A stretch of 64,000 bases of DNA, from positions 17,411-81,410 of the forward strand of contig NZ_FNOE01000012.1 in the NCBI RefSeq assembly GCF_900106555.1, given 5' to 3'. The translations under genes were made by a program, and so were the position numbers. This DNA is from Nitrosomonas oligotropha. Its GTDB lineage: Bacteria > Pseudomonadota > Gammaproteobacteria > Burkholderiales > Nitrosomonadaceae. The notes under the pieces were generated by a model. It was given only the letters and a program-made list of their open reading frames with translations, made no database searches and was not told the origin of the DNA. Positions 33,838 through 42,425 of this stretch are shown here, one piece after another (within the stretch, counting starts at the first letter, position 1; each line of letters begins with the position of its first letter).

Positions 33838-35831
33838 GCGGCGACTGTTCTGGTCAGCGCACGGTAACGCGCCAGCGCCCATATCGGGAAGAATTTTGAA
33901 TAACCGTGATAGCGCAAATAGAACACGCGCGGGAAGCCAGGCGCGGTAAACCAAGGATCTTCCCACAAGTGATCGCTGGATTGATTGTGCAACAGATAAT
34001 TAATTCCTCTGCGAACCGACTCGCTGTTGACTTCACCCGCTGCCATTAAGCCCAATACAGCCCAAGCGGTCTGGAATGCCGTGCTGGTTTCGGGAAACCG
34101 CCCCGCCAGCTGCTTATCCAAATAAGAATCATTGGTTTCGCCCCAGCCGCCATCGGCTCTTTGCACCGATTCCAACCACTTCACGGCGCGGCGCACCGAG
34201 TGGTGTTGCATATCGAACTTGGCCAGCTGGAAAGCTTCCAGCACTGACCATGTGCCATAAATATAATTAGTGCCCCAGCGCCCGAACCAGGAACCGTCTT
34301 GCTCCTGTTCGCGCAACAAAAAGCTGATGCCGCGCCACACTTCGAGCTGGTGTCTGCCGTATTTTCCCAGCAAACCGACACAACGCGCGGTCACATCGCT
34401 GGTAGGCGGATCGATCAGAGCGCCATGATCGGCGAAAGGAATTTCATTCAAATAGTGATGCGTGTTATCAATATCGAAAGCAGCAAAGCCGCCATTACGC
34501 GATTGCATGCCTGCCAGCCAATTGGCCGCGCGCTCCAAGGATTTGTGATGCCGCTCCGCGCCACCTTGATCCAATGCCCATGCTACAGCGGCTGTATCGT
34601 CCAGATCCGGATAGTGCGGATTAGCGTACTGAAATGCCCAGCCGCCGCCCAACAATTCGGGGCGTTTGTCGCGCCAGTCGCCCGGCTCGTCCAGAACCTG
34701 CTGTTCAACCAGCCAATCCAATGCTTTCAATACCGGCTCCTGACCGGTGGTTGGATCTTCCTGCAATGCCAAGCTGGTCAATACCGTATCCCATACCGGC
34801 GATGTACAGGGCTGACACCAAATGCGCTCGCCTTCATCGACCAGCAATCCACGCAGCGCGTTACGGCATTGCACCCGATTGGGGTGATCATAGGCATAGC
34901 CCAACAACGTCAATGCTTCATGCGCATTGACCATAGCCGGGAAAATCGCACCAATACCGCATTCGCCATTCAGACGTTCAAGCGTCCAGCGTTCCGCTTT
35001 GCGGATCGAATATTGCCGGATTGATTGCGGCAGCTTCGGCTCCACACGCGACAGAATACGCTCAACCAGCATAAACGCACGCTTCAGAACGGTATCCGCT
35101 CTGGGAAAATAATTTTTTTCCTCTTCCGGCGGCACGATAAACAATTCGCGAATATTCACTTTACGCGGATTGATCGCGCGCGCTTTCATGGTGCACAGAA
35201 TAGATAGCGGTATCATCACGGTACGTGACCAGTACGAAACTTTGCTGATATGAAAAGGAAACCAGCTTGGCAACAGCACCAGTTCCGACGGCACCACCGG
35301 CACGCCATGCCACGGGATCTGATCGTACATGGCTAGCAACAAGCGCGTGAACACATTGGCTTTGGCAGCACCGCCACGTTCCATAATAGCTTCCCGTGCA
35401 CGTACCATGTGCGGCGCATCAGTCGAATCTCCCACCAGCTTCAACGCATAATACGACTTGATCGTGCAGCTGATATCAAACGCGCCGCCATAATAGAGCG
35501 GCCAGCCGCCGTGCGTCATGTCCTGCTTGTCACGGATAAAACGGGCGATCTTGTTTTCCAAAATCACATCGATCTCATCCATGAAGTGCATCATTAAAAT
35601 ATACTCGGCCGGAATCGTGCAATCCGCTTCCAATGGAAAACACCAGTGTCCATCCGGATTTTGTAACGCCAGCATGGCTGAGCGAGCTTGGTTAAACTTC
35701 GTTTCCAGCTCGGCGGTGTTGATGCCATCCTGATTCAGGGTTGTTGCCGTATCCGATTCAGGGGTTTCACCGTTAACCGTAAAATCACTTTGTTGCTGCG
35801 ATAGATTCGCTACTCTCTGAAGTCCGTCCAT
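33828..35831 (-). CDS. shc: Squalene-hopene cyclase
   Basis: A 667-residue membrane-associated cyclase that folds squalene into hopene. The catalytic acid motif DLDDTAAVAWAL (D-x-D-D-T-A) lies near residue 400. QW repeats are seen at NPDGHWCFPLEA near 55, SRNGGFAAFD, EQDGSWFGRWG near 510, and RADGGWGETNDSY near 565. Length is in the family range. AGGAA precedes the ATG. Hopanoids stiffen membranes and are common in nitrosomonads. The 3' end of this gene is the parent of the remnant at 26.6-26.7 kb. Confidence 0.96.
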   Translation of the reverse strand: MDGLQRVANLSQQQSDFTVNGETPESDTATTLNQDGINTAELETKFNQARSAMLALQNPDGHWCFPLEADCTIPAEYILMMHFMDEIDVILENKIARFIRDKQDMTHGGWPLYYGGAFDISCTIKSYYALKLVGDSTDAPHMVRAREAIMERGGAAKANVFTRLLLAMYDQIPWHGVPVVPSELVLLPSWFPFHISKVSYWSRTVMIPLSILCTMKARAINPRKVNIRELFIVPPEEEKNYFPRADTVLKRAFMLVERILSRVEPKLPQSIRQYSIRKAERWTLERLNGECGIGAIFPAMVNAHEALTLLGYAYDHPNRVQCRNALRGLLVDEGERIWCQPCTSPVWDTVLTSLALQEDPTTGQEPVLKALDWLVEQQVLDEPGDWRDKRPELLGGGWAFQYANPHYPDLDDTAAVAWALDQGGAERHHKSLERAANWLAGMQSRNGGFAAFDIDNTHHYLNEIPFADHGALIDPPTSDVTARCVGLLGKYGRHQLEVWRGISFLLREQEQDGSWFGRWGTNYIYGTWSVLEAFQLAKFDMQHHSVRRAVKWLESVQRADGGWGETNDSYLDKQLAGRFPETSTAFQTAWAVLGLMAAGEVNSESVRRGINYLLHNQSSDHLWEDPWFTAPGFPRVFYLRYHGYSKFFPIWALARYRALTRTVAACV

Positions 35832-35972
35832 ATATTCCTAACACTGTACGTTACAAATTACCCAATGGATAAAACACTTGCTGCGATCCAAACTGATTTT
35901 ATTTCTAAATAAGAGCAGCAGCCTGTCGATGCTTCGCTGCAAAAGCCATGAAACGATGATCACACTGACTCA

Positions 35973-36797
35973 TTACTTTTGCTTTTTTCCGTCTTTATCA
36001 AAAGGATTATCCTGAAAATGCTCATAGTCATAAAGATCTAATGGCAGTTTGCCATCATGCACAAGAAACTCGCGTTGCTGCAACGAGGCTTCCCGCACAA
36101 ACAAATAGGGGTCGATTGCAGCTTCATCGCGAATCCGCATCGGACCGATCAAACGCGCGCGCTTATCGATCGCACCCAGAATGGTCAAAGGAGCCGCGAA
36201 GTAGGAACCCACCACAAGACCGGCATAAAAAAGCACATTGGTGAAAATACCGACGGGAATATTCGTGACATCACGCTCACTGCTGGGTCCCACGAGCGGA
36301 ATAAACAGATAAGATCCGGGATTTACTCCCCAAACACCCAACGTTTGGCCGAAATCCTCGTCATGCTTTTGTAGCCCCATATGCGTCGCCATATCAAAAA
36401 GCCCGAACATGCCGACCGTTGAATTCACAAAAAAACGTAAGGTATCCGAGGCACCCTGCGTCACTTTTCCCTGCAGAAAAGAATTCAGCACAACGTTAGG
36501 ATAAGACAAATTATCGTAGAAATTTCCGATCGACCGCTGCGCAGCATTGGGAACATAGTCAATGTAGGCATTCACAATCGGCACAAACACGGTCCGATCC
36601 ACTTTGTCGGTAATATCATACGAAGCGCGATTAATGTTTTCGTGCGGATCGGCCGGATCCAAGTCCTGACTGCTATTCTTTGGAGCTGATGCGCAACCTT
36701 GCAACACAATAATGCCAATAAACAGCAAGATAACCATCAGGTAGTCATGATTAATTATCGAGTTTGTATTTCTCAAGATGCGAATATTCTCATTCAT
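35973..36797 (-). CDS. mlaA: MlaA/VacJ family outer-membrane lipoprotein
   Basis: A 274-residue lipoprotein. A hydrophobic signal with lipobox IVLQGC is followed by DPHENINRASYDITDKVD, FYDNLSYPNVVLNSFLQGK, RFFVNSTVGMFGLFDMA, and DEDFGQTLGVWGVNPGSYLFIPLVGPSS, all MlaA signatures. MlaA removes phospholipids from the outer leaflet and passes them to MlaC. Of several possible starts (TTG 36812, ATG 36797, ATG 36737) I took 36797, which gives a basic n-region. Other mla genes are not in the window. Confidence 0.92.
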   Translation of the reverse strand: MNENIRILRNTNSIINHDYLMVILLFIGIIVLQGCASAPKNSSQDLDPADPHENINRASYDITDKVDRTVFVPIVNAYIDYVPNAAQRSIGNFYDNLSYPNVVLNSFLQGKVTQGASDTLRFFVNSTVGMFGLFDMATHMGLQKHDEDFGQTLGVWGVNPGSYLFIPLVGPSSERDVTNIPVGIFTNVLFYAGLVVGSYFAAPLTILGAIDKRARLIGPMRIRDEAAIDPYLFVREASLQQREFLVHDGKLPLDLYDYEHFQDNPFDKDGKKQK

Positions 36798-37093
36798 GTG
36801 CGTGTAAAACAATCATGCATTTCATATCAGAAAACTATTGATCAGCCTTGCGGGTAGTTTGAGCAAATGCACTTCTGGTTTGTGAATCAACTGATAACGG
36901 CGAGTTCCCATTACTATCCCTCCCCGGCTGTTCCAATGCCATTTTTCCAGTCAAAAATTAATCCAGCCGAAGTATACACTACTACTTTGCTGACATGTTT
37001 TTGCTACCTCTGCCATTCCGGTTTATGACCGGATAATCCTTGTATAACCGCGGATTAATCCTGTTAGAAGATGCGCATTTGGGAGCATACTAC

Positions 37094-37702
37094 TCAGCTC
37101 TCCCGTTCCCCGTGAACCATTTCAACCAGCTTCAAGGCCTGCAATTCCATTTCTATGACAATGTCGTCGACTTTGGCACGGAAATGACGGTAGAAAATCA
37201 TGCTGGGAATCGCCACCAGTATCCCGAAAGCCGCATTATATAAAGCCACTGAAATTCCGTACGCGAGTTGCGCCGGATTGCTACCCGTTGGAGAATTCGA
37301 GCCGAAAATCTCGATCATACCCACTAATGTTCCAAACAAACCCATCAAAGGACTCAGTGCGGCAATCGTCCCCAAAGTTGTTAAATAGCGATTCAGATCG
37401 TGTGCGATCACCCGGCCCGATTCTTCGATGGATTCTTTCATCACCTCGCGGGTGCTTTTAACATTTTTAAGCCCGGCGGCAAGAATTTGTCCCAGCGGCG
37501 AATGCTGTTGTAAACGCGCCAGCATCTCTGCATTCACACCATTGCGTTTATATTCGTTTAACACCCTGGGCAGTAATTCCTTTGGTGAAACAACACGTAG
37601 CCGCAATGTCCACATACGTTCCCCAATGATGCCCAAAGCCACGACAGAAGCAATGATGATCGGCCAGATCGGCCATCCGGCTGCTTGAATTAACGATAAC
37701 AC
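37094..37702 (-). CDS. exbB: MotA/TolQ/ExbB proton channel family protein
   Basis: A 202-residue inner-membrane protein with three helices: residues 8-27, the pore helix LTTLGTIAALSPLMGLFGTLVGMIEIF at about 108-134, and ALYNAAFGILVAIPSMIFY at 152-172. The start is GTG with GAGGAG upstream. ExbB with ExbD harvests proton motive force for TonB. In relatives exbD and lpxK usually follow; here 280 bp of noncoding sequence and mlaA follow, so the partner must be elsewhere. Confidence 0.88.
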   Translation of the reverse strand: MLSLIQAAGWPIWPIIIASVVALGIIGERMWTLRLRVVSPKELLPRVLNEYKRNGVNAEMLARLQQHSPLGQILAAGLKNVKSTREVMKESIEESGRVIAHDLNRYLTTLGTIAALSPLMGLFGTLVGMIEIFGSNSPTGSNPAQLAYGISVALYNAAFGILVAIPSMIFYRHFRAKVDDIVIEMELQALKLVEMVHGERES

Positions 37703-38058
37703 GTGATAATCTCCTCACTCTCTATATTGATCCGGGTATTATTCTGTGGCTTACTATATTACCCGATTAATTGATTTCATAACGATGCTGGATTCGGCAT
37801 GCAATGTATCGTGATCGCCGCCTTGCTGCAAAAAATACCCGATTTTCTATCCACAATTTCTGTGGATAAGTTTGTGAGTATGTAACCAATACGAGAATTA
37901 AGTTGCCCAATTCAAACATTTTTTCTAGTTTGATTATTTTTTAATCTCGAACGATACTGTTTAATAAACAATAATTTACTTTAAAATTATAGCATTCTCC
38001 AGGACTTAAACGCTACACTGACTCCGCTCCGATCAGCAGGTGAAGATTGCCTAACTCC
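37703..38058. other. Intergenic region between exbB and xseA with DnaA-box palindrome
   Basis: About 350 bp between divergent genes. It is AT-rich in its right half (37900-38010), as expected for promoters. The palindrome TATCCACA-N5-TGTGGATA at 37848-37868 is embedded in 37847-37869; its right half on the minus strand is the perfect DnaA box TTATCCACA. No gene is seen. Confidence 0.45.
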
Positions 38059-39408
38059 ATGATAAATCTATTTCCAATTTCGAATCTTACGCATAAAGTG
38101 CTGACCGTCAGCGAACTAAACAGCAGCACCAAGCTATTCCTGGAACAAAATATTCCACTGCTGTGGATCAGAGGCGAGATCTCGAATTTGAAGTGCTATC
38201 AGTCCGGCCACTGGTATTTTTCCCTCAAGGACAGCGGTGCGCAAATCCGTTGTGTGCTATTCAGTCACAGAAATCAATATATCGATTGGCAACCGAAAGA
38301 TGGCATGCAGGTTGAAGTGCTTGCACTTGTCACCCTCTATGAACCACGCGGCGATTTTCAGCTCAATGTTGAAACAATGCGGCGCGCCGGGCTGGGTGAG
38401 TTATTTGCAGCATTCGAGCAGCTTAAAGCCAAACTGGAGAAAGCCGGATTGTTTGATCCGATCAAGAAAAAACCGTTACCCACATTCCCCAAACAAATTG
38501 GTATCGTCACCTCCCCGGATACGGCCGCGCTGCGCGACGTACTAACAACATTGCGGCGGCGCATGCCATTCTTACCGGTGATCATCTACCCGGCGCTGGT
38601 ACAAGGTAAAGCTGCCGCCAACACCATTGCAGAGGCTATAGCAGTTGCAAACCGGCGCGCAGAATGTGATGTGCTAATACTGTGCCGCGGCGGCGGTAGT
38701 ATTGAAGATTTGTGGGCATTCAACGAAGAAATCGTTGCATCCGCCATAGCTGCCAGTGACATTCCGGTTATCAGCGGCGTCGGGCATGAAACTGATTTTA
38801 CCATCGCGGATTTTGTTGCCGACATTCGCGCCCCCACGCCAACGGCAGCCGCTGAACTAGCCAGCCGGGATCATCAGGAATTAAGCCAGCACCTGAATGC
38901 ATTGCACCAGCGCATGTACCGCATTACGCTGCATCGCATAGAAAATGCGATGCAGCGTACCGATATGCTGTCGCATCGTTTAATTCATCCGGGCGATCGT
39001 ATTAAACAGCAATCCATTCATTTGCAGCATCTGCAAGACCGCTTCAGCACAACTTGGGCGCATCAAATGGAAAGGAAGCAATGGAGGTTACTCGAATTCA
39101 ATCAGCGCTTGATGGCAGCAAGCCCCAATATTACCGACATGGAAAGACAGCAAAAAGAACTGATTGCACGTTTTCGTGCGGCCTATACGCGCTATTTCGA
39201 AACCTTGGCGATTGAGCTGCACCATGTGCACGCGCAATTATGTCATCTAAATCCGCAATCGGTTTTGGAACGCGGGTACAGCATCACGTATGCCGCAAAC
39301 AGCATCATCGTTCGTGACAGCAAACAAGTTCATTACGGCGATCGAATTCAGGTAAAATTTGCGCACGGAACGTGCGAAGCGGATATCACGAAAACCGGTG
39401 ATTCTTGA
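38059..39408 (+). CDS. xseA: Exodeoxyribonuclease VII large subunit
   Basis: A 449-residue protein. The N-terminal OB-fold begins VLTVSELNSSTKLFLEQN and includes LWIRGEISNLKCYQSGHWYFSLKD. The catalytic region has IGIVTSPDTAALRDVLTTLRRR, LILCRGGGSIEDLWAFNEE, and GVGHETDFTIADFVADIRAPTPTAAAEL. A coiled-coil C-terminal half and the SVLERGYSI motif complete the subunit. It degrades single-stranded DNA with XseB. A TTG at 38047, closer to an AGGTG, is an alternative start. Confidence 0.95.
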   Translation: MINLFPISNLTHKVLTVSELNSSTKLFLEQNIPLLWIRGEISNLKCYQSGHWYFSLKDSGAQIRCVLFSHRNQYIDWQPKDGMQVEVLALVTLYEPRGDFQLNVETMRRAGLGELFAAFEQLKAKLEKAGLFDPIKKKPLPTFPKQIGIVTSPDTAALRDVLTTLRRRMPFLPVIIYPALVQGKAAANTIAEAIAVANRRAECDVLILCRGGGSIEDLWAFNEEIVASAIAASDIPVISGVGHETDFTIADFVADIRAPTPTAAAELASRDHQELSQHLNALHQRMYRITLHRIENAMQRTDMLSHRLIHPGDRIKQQSIHLQHLQDRFSTTWAHQMERKQWRLLEFNQRLMAASPNITDMERQQKELIARFRAAYTRYFETLAIELHHVHAQLCHLNPQSVLERGYSITYAANSIIVRDSKQVHYGDRIQVKFAHGTCEADITKTGDS

Positions 39409-39471
39409 CATAACGCGCGCATTTAATTCTCGCTTCTCTTACTTAACAAGAACAACAAGGACGAACAATCG

Positions 39472-39846
39472 ATGCCAAAAACTTTTCTGATCCTGGGTAC
39501 ACTGAATACGGTTTTATGCATTGCATTGGGTGCTTTCGGCGCACATGGCTTAAAGCAGTTTTTATCAGCCGATATGCTGTCGGTTTATCATACCGGTGTG
39601 CAGTACCATTTTTATCACGCCTTTGGAATTATTGTCATCGGCTTGCTCCTGCTGCATTTCCCAAAATCCCGGTTAATGCCGGTATCCGGCTGGTTGATGA
39701 TGGCAGGCATTGTGCTGTTCAGTTTCAGTCTTTACGCACTGAGCGTAACCGGAACCAGGGCACTTGGCATGATTACACCATTCGGTGGTGTTTCATTTCT
39801 CACCGCCTGGATATTGCTGGCTTATGCGATCTGGAAAGAAAAATGA
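39472..39846 (+). CDS. DUF423 family membrane protein
   Basis: A 124-residue protein with four hydrophobic helices and DUF423 (YgdD-like) features: GAFGAHGLKQFLSADML near residue 21, a YHTGVQYHFYHAFGI block, and the GMITPFGGVSFLTAWILLA end. No function is known for the family. It is 63 bp downstream of xseA and may share its transcript. Confidence 0.9.
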   Translation: MPKTFLILGTLNTVLCIALGAFGAHGLKQFLSADMLSVYHTGVQYHFYHAFGIIVIGLLLLHFPKSRLMPVSGWLMMAGIVLFSFSLYALSVTGTRALGMITPFGGVSFLTAWILLAYAIWKEK

Positions 39847-39871
39847 AATGACCGCCCACACATTTTCCAGC

Positions 39872-40213
39872 TTACTTAGCCATTTTCCGGTGTGAGGCAG
39901 CCATCTCTGCATTTCGTTCCGCTGCTTTTGTATATTCCCGTAATAAAGCATCATGGTGCGACTGGAAATCTTGACCTTCTCGACCGTAATACTCGCTATG
40001 ACGCTGATATTCTTCTAATAATTCTTTTTGCACCTTGGCTTTTGCAGTCATCTCGTTAGCTTCTTTCTCATACATCTCAGCTAATCCGATATGATCAAAT
40101 TTAGTTGTAGCTTGAGCTTCAGCTTTATCCATTTTTCCTAATTCTGCAATAGACACATTTGAAACAAATAAAGTAGAGGTAATCATCGTTATGATCAATA
40201 TCTTTGTTCGCAT
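39872..40213 (-). CDS. Secreted helical protein of unknown function
   Basis: A 113-residue protein. A signal peptide (ILIITMITSTLFVSNVSIA) is cleaved before ELGK. The mature 90 residues are almost all helix-forming and rich in Ala, Glu, Lys and His (AEMYEKEANEMTAKAK ... ERNAEMAASHRKMAK), probably a coiled coil. Histidine is frequent, which might matter for metal binding, but no defined motif is present. No family recognised. Faces DUF423 tail to tail with 25 bp between. Confidence 0.7.
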   Translation of the reverse strand: MRTKILIITMITSTLFVSNVSIAELGKMDKAEAQATTKFDHIGLAEMYEKEANEMTAKAKVQKELLEEYQRHSEYYGREGQDFQSHHDALLREYTKAAERNAEMAASHRKMAK

Positions 40214-40309
40214 GGTAAATTTCCTCGATTGAATAAATGAAAAGTAAATTCCAGTGCTACTCTAAATATTCGATAGACTGAATATGTTCATCATAGCAAA
40301 CTATCTGAA

Positions 40310-40330
40310 ATCCACAAATATTTTGTGGAT
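40310..40330. repeat. DnaA-box-containing palindrome before dsbB
   Basis: ATCCACAAA (40310-40318), three bases, then its exact complement (40322-40330). The right arm extended by AA gives the perfect DnaA box TTATCCACA on the minus strand. It is between divergent genes, in the dsbB leader. Confidence 0.5.
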
Positions 40331-40367
40331 AAACTAAGTGATCAATTCGATTGAGGAAAGAAACAAG

Positions 40368-40841
40368 ATGAGACCATTATTCTTATTCATTCTGCTTTGC
40401 TGTATCGGTCTTCTAGGCTACGCGCAGTACTTGCAGCATATAGAAGGGTTGCTGCCTTGTCCATTATGTGTGGCACAACGCGTTGCTTACTGGATGTTAG
40501 GATTGACTGCGCTGATGGCGTTTCTGCATAATCCAGGAGTGATCGGACGGCGTATTTATGGTTTTTTGTTGAGCGCATTCGCGCTGACGGGCGCAGTCAT
40601 TGCCGCACGGCATGCGTGGTTAATACGATTTCCGGAGGCATTTGAATGTGGTATCAGTCCGGAAGAGGCTTTTCTAAACTCCTTACCGATTGCTGGTTGG
40701 TGGCCCGGAATGTTTGAGGCTAATGGCGATTGTGCCAACATCGATTGGGAATTTTTAACACTGACCATTCCGGATTGGTCGCTAATCGCTTTTGCGGGAC
40801 TTGGAATTCTGGCACTTTATGTACTACTAGCCAAAAAATAA
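40368..40841 (+). CDS. dsbB: Disulfide bond formation protein B
   Basis: A 157-residue inner-membrane protein with four helices. The first periplasmic loop has the redox pair in LPCPLCVAQRVAYW. The second loop has cysteines in FECGISPEEA and NGDCANIDW. DsbB reoxidises DsbA and passes electrons to quinone. GAGGAAAG before the ATG at 40368 decides the start over a GTG at 40338. It is convergent with xerD with 20 bp between stops. Confidence 0.95.
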   Translation: MRPLFLFILLCCIGLLGYAQYLQHIEGLLPCPLCVAQRVAYWMLGLTALMAFLHNPGVIGRRIYGFLLSAFALTGAVIAARHAWLIRFPEAFECGISPEEAFLNSLPIAGWWPGMFEANGDCANIDWEFLTLTIPDWSLIAFAGLGILALYVLLAKK

Positions 40842-40861
40842 CACCGGATTACAACCGGAAA

Positions 40862-41773
40862 CTACCCCCGCGGATGGTGCTTGGCATGCAACTGCTTCAG
40901 ACGCTCACGTGCAATATGCGTGTAAATCTGCGTCGTGGAGATATCAGCATGACCTAACAACAGCTGTACAACACGCAAATCGGCGCCATGATTCAATAGG
41001 TGTGTGGCAAAGGCGTGACGCAAAGTATGCGGAGATAGTTGTTTATCAATCCCAATAATCAGCGCATAGCGTTTGATGAGGTACCAGAATGCTTGACGCG
41101 TCATGGCTGCACCGCGCGCTGTGACAAATATGGTATCTGTAACAATACCGTTCAACAGCGCAGGTCTGGCTTCTTTGGTATAGCGGCTTAGCCATTCGAG
41201 AGACTCTTCCCCTAGCGGCGCAAGGCGCTCCTTTCTACCTTTGCCCATGACCCGCAAAACCCCCATATCCATGCCTACTTGTGAGTACCTTAAATTGATC
41301 AATTCGGATACACGCAATCCGCTGGCATACAACACCTCCAGCATTGCACGATCACGCAAGCCAAGGGGGTGCTGCAAGTCGGGAGCACTCAACAACAGAT
41401 CGACTTCTTTCTCAGTCAAACTTTCCGGCAAGCTGCGCTGCAATTTAGGTGTTTCAATATTGAGACTAGGATCCGTAGTAATTTTTCCCTGGCGCAATAA
41501 AAAACGATAGAAACGCTTCAGGCTGGATAATTCACGGCTAGTTGTGCTGGCTTTAATCTTGGCAGATACTCTGGATGCTAGAAATTCAAGCAAATCGGAG
41601 TGCGTAGCATCGGTTAGCACGCTGTTATCTTGATTGCGTTTTCTGAGCCACTCACCAAACAACTGCAAATCATTACGATAGCTATCCAGTGTATTACGCG
41701 ACAAACCATCTTCCAACCATAAGGCATCGGAAAATTCGTCGAGCAAACCGGCGTTCAGTTCAGGTGCTCTCAT
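40862..41773 (-). CDS. xerD: Site-specific tyrosine recombinase XerD
   Basis: A 303-residue tyrosine recombinase. The N-terminal SAM-like core-binding domain (LDEFSDALWLEDGLSRNTLDSYRNDL) precedes the catalytic domain with Arg in YASGLRVSELINLR, His-Arg in HTLRHAFATHLL, His in LLGHADISTTQIYTH, and the nucleophilic Tyr in that block. The C-terminal ERLKQLHAKHHPRG is the XerD rather than XerC ending. It resolves chromosome dimers at dif with XerC and FtsK. Overlaps ogt by 14 bp. Confidence 0.95.
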   Translation of the reverse strand: MRAPELNAGLLDEFSDALWLEDGLSRNTLDSYRNDLQLFGEWLRKRNQDNSVLTDATHSDLLEFLASRVSAKIKASTTSRELSSLKRFYRFLLRQGKITTDPSLNIETPKLQRSLPESLTEKEVDLLLSAPDLQHPLGLRDRAMLEVLYASGLRVSELINLRYSQVGMDMGVLRVMGKGRKERLAPLGEESLEWLSRYTKEARPALLNGIVTDTIFVTARGAAMTRQAFWYLIKRYALIIGIDKQLSPHTLRHAFATHLLNHGADLRVVQLLLGHADISTTQIYTHIARERLKQLHAKHHPRG

Positions 41774-42266
41774 GGCGCAACAACCAACGCTTTATTTCTA
41801 AAGGGTTGCCTTCGCTCGCATTCATAAAGCCTCCTAATCCGCCATTTTTAGCGATAACCCGATGGCAGGGTATTACAATCGGAATCCGGTTAGCACCGCA
41901 TGCCCGTCCTACTGCTCTAGGTGCGGAATGGAGCTGCGTTGCAATTTCCGCATAACTGCTGGTTACTCCACTCGGAATTGCCTGAATTGCTTGCCAGACA
42001 CGCTGTTGGTGGGTCGTACCGCTGATATGCAAACTTAAATCAAAGACAAAATCAGGCTCGTTGAGATAGGCTTGTAGTTGTCGGCATACTTCTCTTGCTA
42101 ACAATGTCTGTGGTGCTAATAGTGGTGTATCAACGGGCAAATAATCAATGGCCGTAAGCCAATCTTCTTCTGTTCGGATACCGAGAACAGCAAATGGTGC
42201 GAGTAGTTTAGCCTGATATGATTTGATCGAATCGTCAACGACCTGATTTCTTATTGATCTACCCAC
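41760..42266 (-). CDS. ogt: Methylated-DNA-protein-cysteine methyltransferase
   Basis: A 168-residue O6-alkylguanine transferase. The acceptor cysteine is in IPIVIPCHRVIAKNGGLGGF, and the preceding QRVWQAIQAIPSGVTSSYAEIA with RAVGRACGANRIP is the DNA-binding helix-turn-helix and Arg finger. The protein is suicidal, transferring the alkyl group to itself. The start is GTG. No Ada regulatory domain is fused. It overlaps xerD, so the two are coupled. Confidence 0.94.
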   Translation of the reverse strand: MGRSIRNQVVDDSIKSYQAKLLAPFAVLGIRTEEDWLTAIDYLPVDTPLLAPQTLLAREVCRQLQAYLNEPDFVFDLSLHISGTTHQQRVWQAIQAIPSGVTSSYAEIATQLHSAPRAVGRACGANRIPIVIPCHRVIAKNGGLGGFMNASEGNPLEIKRWLLRHEST

Positions 42267-42362
42267 TGTGTGCCCGGCTATTAACTGAAAAATTGTTGAA
42301 TACTATTTATTGTGTCTCAAGAATGGACAGTTGGAATACATAGAAGTTTCAGAAGAAATTTG

Positions 42363-42398
42363 AATCTTCCGGCATCAACTCAATGATGCCGGAAGATT
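42363..42398 (-). terminator. Terminator-like hairpin downstream of htpG
   Basis: Perfect 15-bp arms (42363-42377, 42384-42398; AATCTTCCGGCATCA and complement) with a six-base loop, 28 bp beyond the htpG stop. On the minus strand it is followed by a T-rich but not pure-T stretch. Confidence 0.7.
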
Positions 42399-42425
42399 AT
42401 CGAGAGTAGAGAAGCAGAATTAAAC

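Noticed and set aside
37040..37243. 67-codon plus-strand frame over the end of exbB
   Set aside because: Mostly antisense to exbB, no ribosome-binding site, no motif.
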